Made by a program: the position numbers and the translations under genes. Of a stretch of 14,605 nucleotides of DNA, positions 13,361 through 14,605 are shown one piece after another; position 1 is the stretch's first letter, and every line of letters begins with the position of its first letter. The stretch covers positions 1 to 14,605 of the forward strand of contig CANJQZ010000024.1 in assembly GCA_947476515.1 (NCBI GenBank). The letters run 5' to 3'. This DNA comes from Flavobacteriales bacterium (GTDB lineage: Bacteria; Bacteroidota; Bacteroidia; Flavobacteriales_D; Crocinitomicaceae). Under the pieces are notes generated by a model, which was not told the origin of the DNA, ran no database searches, and worked only from the letters and a program-made list of their open reading frames with translations.

Positions 13361-14605
13361 ATGAAAGGCCTCATATTTCTTATTTTATTGTCTCCTTTTT
13401 GGGTGTGTTCCCAAAGCCTTAATGCCCTAAAAACAAATCAAAAAATAATTTTAGATGGACAATTAAAAGAAGATCTTTGGCAAAACACGACCTTCGTTTC
13501 TGATTTTACCTGCGTTAGACCCAACCCCGGATGCAAAGCCCAGCAAAAAACATCCGTTGCAATGGCGTATAATCATGAAGCAATTTATTTTGCAGTAAAA
13601 TGCTATGATAAAATAGATTCTGTATCTCAAGTTTTTACTTCTAGAGATGATTTGAGCCCAAATGCTGATGTTTTTAGTATTTATCTTGATACTTACAACG
13701 ACAATCAAAATGGTTTCTATTTTGGCGTGACCAGTCAAGGGGTGCAATTGGATGCCAAGATTAATCCTATGGATTTTAACGATCAATTAAATCTAGTTTG
13801 GAATAGTCAAGTGTATTTGTCAGATTCAGCATGGACCATTGAGATTCGGATTCCGTTTTCCGCCATCCGTTTTCCTGCGAAAAAAATTCAAGAATGGGGA
13901 ATTAATTTCTCAAGACAAATCAGTCGTAATAGAGAACAATCAGCTTGGTCGCCCGTAAGTCCTGACTTTGAAAATTATTTAGTTAAAAGTGGTGCCGTTG
14001 AAGGCATAGAAGGAATTGAACCACCTTTGCGTTTAGCACTCATTCCTTATCTTTCATCCTATGCAAATAAATCCCCTGGAACTAATGCAGGCGGATCCTT
14101 TAATGGCGGGATGGACATTAAATATGGCTTAAATGAAGCCTTTACTTTGGATGTAACCTTAGTTCCGGATTTTGGACAAGTCGTTTTTGATAATCAAGTA
14201 CTCAATCTTACTCCTTTCGAGATTCAATTCAATGAGAATCGGCAATTTTTTACAGAGGGAACAGAATTGTTTAATAAATCAGGCTTGTTTTACAGTCGAA
14301 GAATTGGAATACAACCCCCAGCGGCGGTACTTAACAACTTACTCAATGAAAATGAAAGGATTTCTTCTGTCCCTGGTTCTACCAGATTGTATAATGCAAC
14401 CAAACTTACCGGGCGTACCGATCAAGGTTTAGGAATAGGGGTATTTAATGCGCTCACAGCCCCACAATTTGCTACGGCTATCAATCAAAGTACTTTGGAA
14501 GAAAGACAAATTTTAGCATCTCCCTTGACTAATTTTAATGTGCTCGTATTGGATCAAAATTTAAAAAATAATAGTTATGTTACCTTGACCAATACCAATG
14601 TTACC
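13361..14605 (+). CDS. CBM9-like / DUF5916 outer-membrane protein (3'-truncated by window edge)
   Basis: The first 415 codons of a large secreted protein, with the frame open to the window end. The signal peptide is 1-18 (IFLILLSPFWVCSQ). Residues about 25-215 resemble a family 9 carbohydrate-binding-like sandwich: LDGQLKEDLW (31-40), YNHEAIYFAVKCYD, FSIYLDTYNDN, YFGVTSQG and WTIEIRIPFSAIRF (158-171). From about 222 a DUF5916 barrel-like domain begins. Its hallmarks are VPDFGQVVFDNQVLNLTP (268-285) and FNENRQFFTEGTELF (290-304), followed by YSRRIG. Full-length members usually run to about 700-900 residues, so roughly half is missing. The sugar-binding fold suggests a surface glycan or envelope role, but members are uncharacterised. 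A Cys pair flanks RPNPG (51-58). No frameshift was found in the visible part. Confidence 0.93.
   Translation, partial: MKGLIFLILLSPFWVCSQSLNALKTNQKIILDGQLKEDLWQNTTFVSDFTCVRPNPGCKAQQKTSVAMAYNHEAIYFAVKCYDKIDSVSQVFTSRDDLSPNADVFSIYLDTYNDNQNGFYFGVTSQGVQLDAKINPMDFNDQLNLVWNSQVYLSDSAWTIEIRIPFSAIRFPAKKIQEWGINFSRQISRNREQSAWSPVSPDFENYLVKSGAVEGIEGIEPPLRLALIPYLSSYANKSPGTNAGGSFNGGMDIKYGLNEAFTLDVTLVPDFGQVVFDNQVLNLTPFEIQFNENRQFFTEGTELFNKSGLFYSRRIGIQPPAAVLNNLLNENERISSVPGSTRLYNATKLTGRTDQGLGIGVFNALTAPQFATAINQSTLEERQILASPLTNFNVLVLDQNLKNNSYVTLTNTNVT

Noticed and set aside
13463..13786. Minus-strand open frame of 107 codons inside the DUF5916 gene
   Set aside because: The + strand frame encodes a clear CBM9-like domain across this region; the antisense frame shows no family motif and is a shadow.

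Overview
The window comes from a low-GC member of the Bacteroidota, most likely a Flavobacteriia-type organism. The evidence is the gene families (SusC/FecA-style TonB-dependent receptor with a carboxypeptidase-like N-domain, PorT-like and OmpA-like barrels, IPExxxVDY protein next to pyk, BshB1, DUF5916), the absence of recognisable Shine-Dalgarno sequences, and several perfect TAnnTTTG -7 promoter elements. Genes are tightly packed: no gene-free stretch exceeds 300 bases, and the longest gap is 151 bases (11065-11215), occupied by divergent promoters. No tRNA, rRNA, CRISPR array, insertion sequence or prophage gene was seen.

Layout. (1) 2-3459, + strand: the 3' part of a TonB-dependent receptor, then a secreted protein that joins a TonB C-terminal domain to an outer-membrane barrel. 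(2) 3440-4036, - strand: coaE, convergent with and overlapping the previous gene. (3) 4099-5558, + strand: a class I SAM methyltransferase translationally coupled to a ZIP metal transporter. (4) 11064 down to 5555, - strand: IPExxxVDY protein, pyk, gcvP and bshB1. The first two are closely spaced, gcvP has its own promoter, and gcvP and bshB1 share an ATGA. (5) 11216-11929, + strand: an OmpA-type barrel ending in a lysine-rich tail. (6) 12566 down to 11926, - strand: a DUF493 protein and a one-TM protein with a FlgD-like Ig domain. (7) 12617-13327, + strand: a DUF5715/M15-like zinc peptidase. (8) 13361 to the window end, + strand: the first 415 codons of a CBM9-like/DUF5916 outer-membrane protein.

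Functionally this is a mix of housekeeping metabolism (coenzyme A, glycolysis, glycine cleavage, bacillithiol) and cell-envelope proteins (uptake receptor, barrels, peptidase, metal transport). Nothing suggests a mobile or defence island. The most distinctive points are the TonB-domain/barrel fusion behind the receptor; a repeated arrangement in which the -7 box ends only 4-5 bases before the start codon, implying leaderless mRNAs, two of them with GTG starts; a predicted K+-independent pyruvate kinase; a membrane-anchored FlgD-like domain whose charges suggest an unexpected orientation; and an OmpA-type barrel whose usual peptidoglycan-binding domain is replaced by a basic tail. All three convergent gene pairs overlap at their stop codons.
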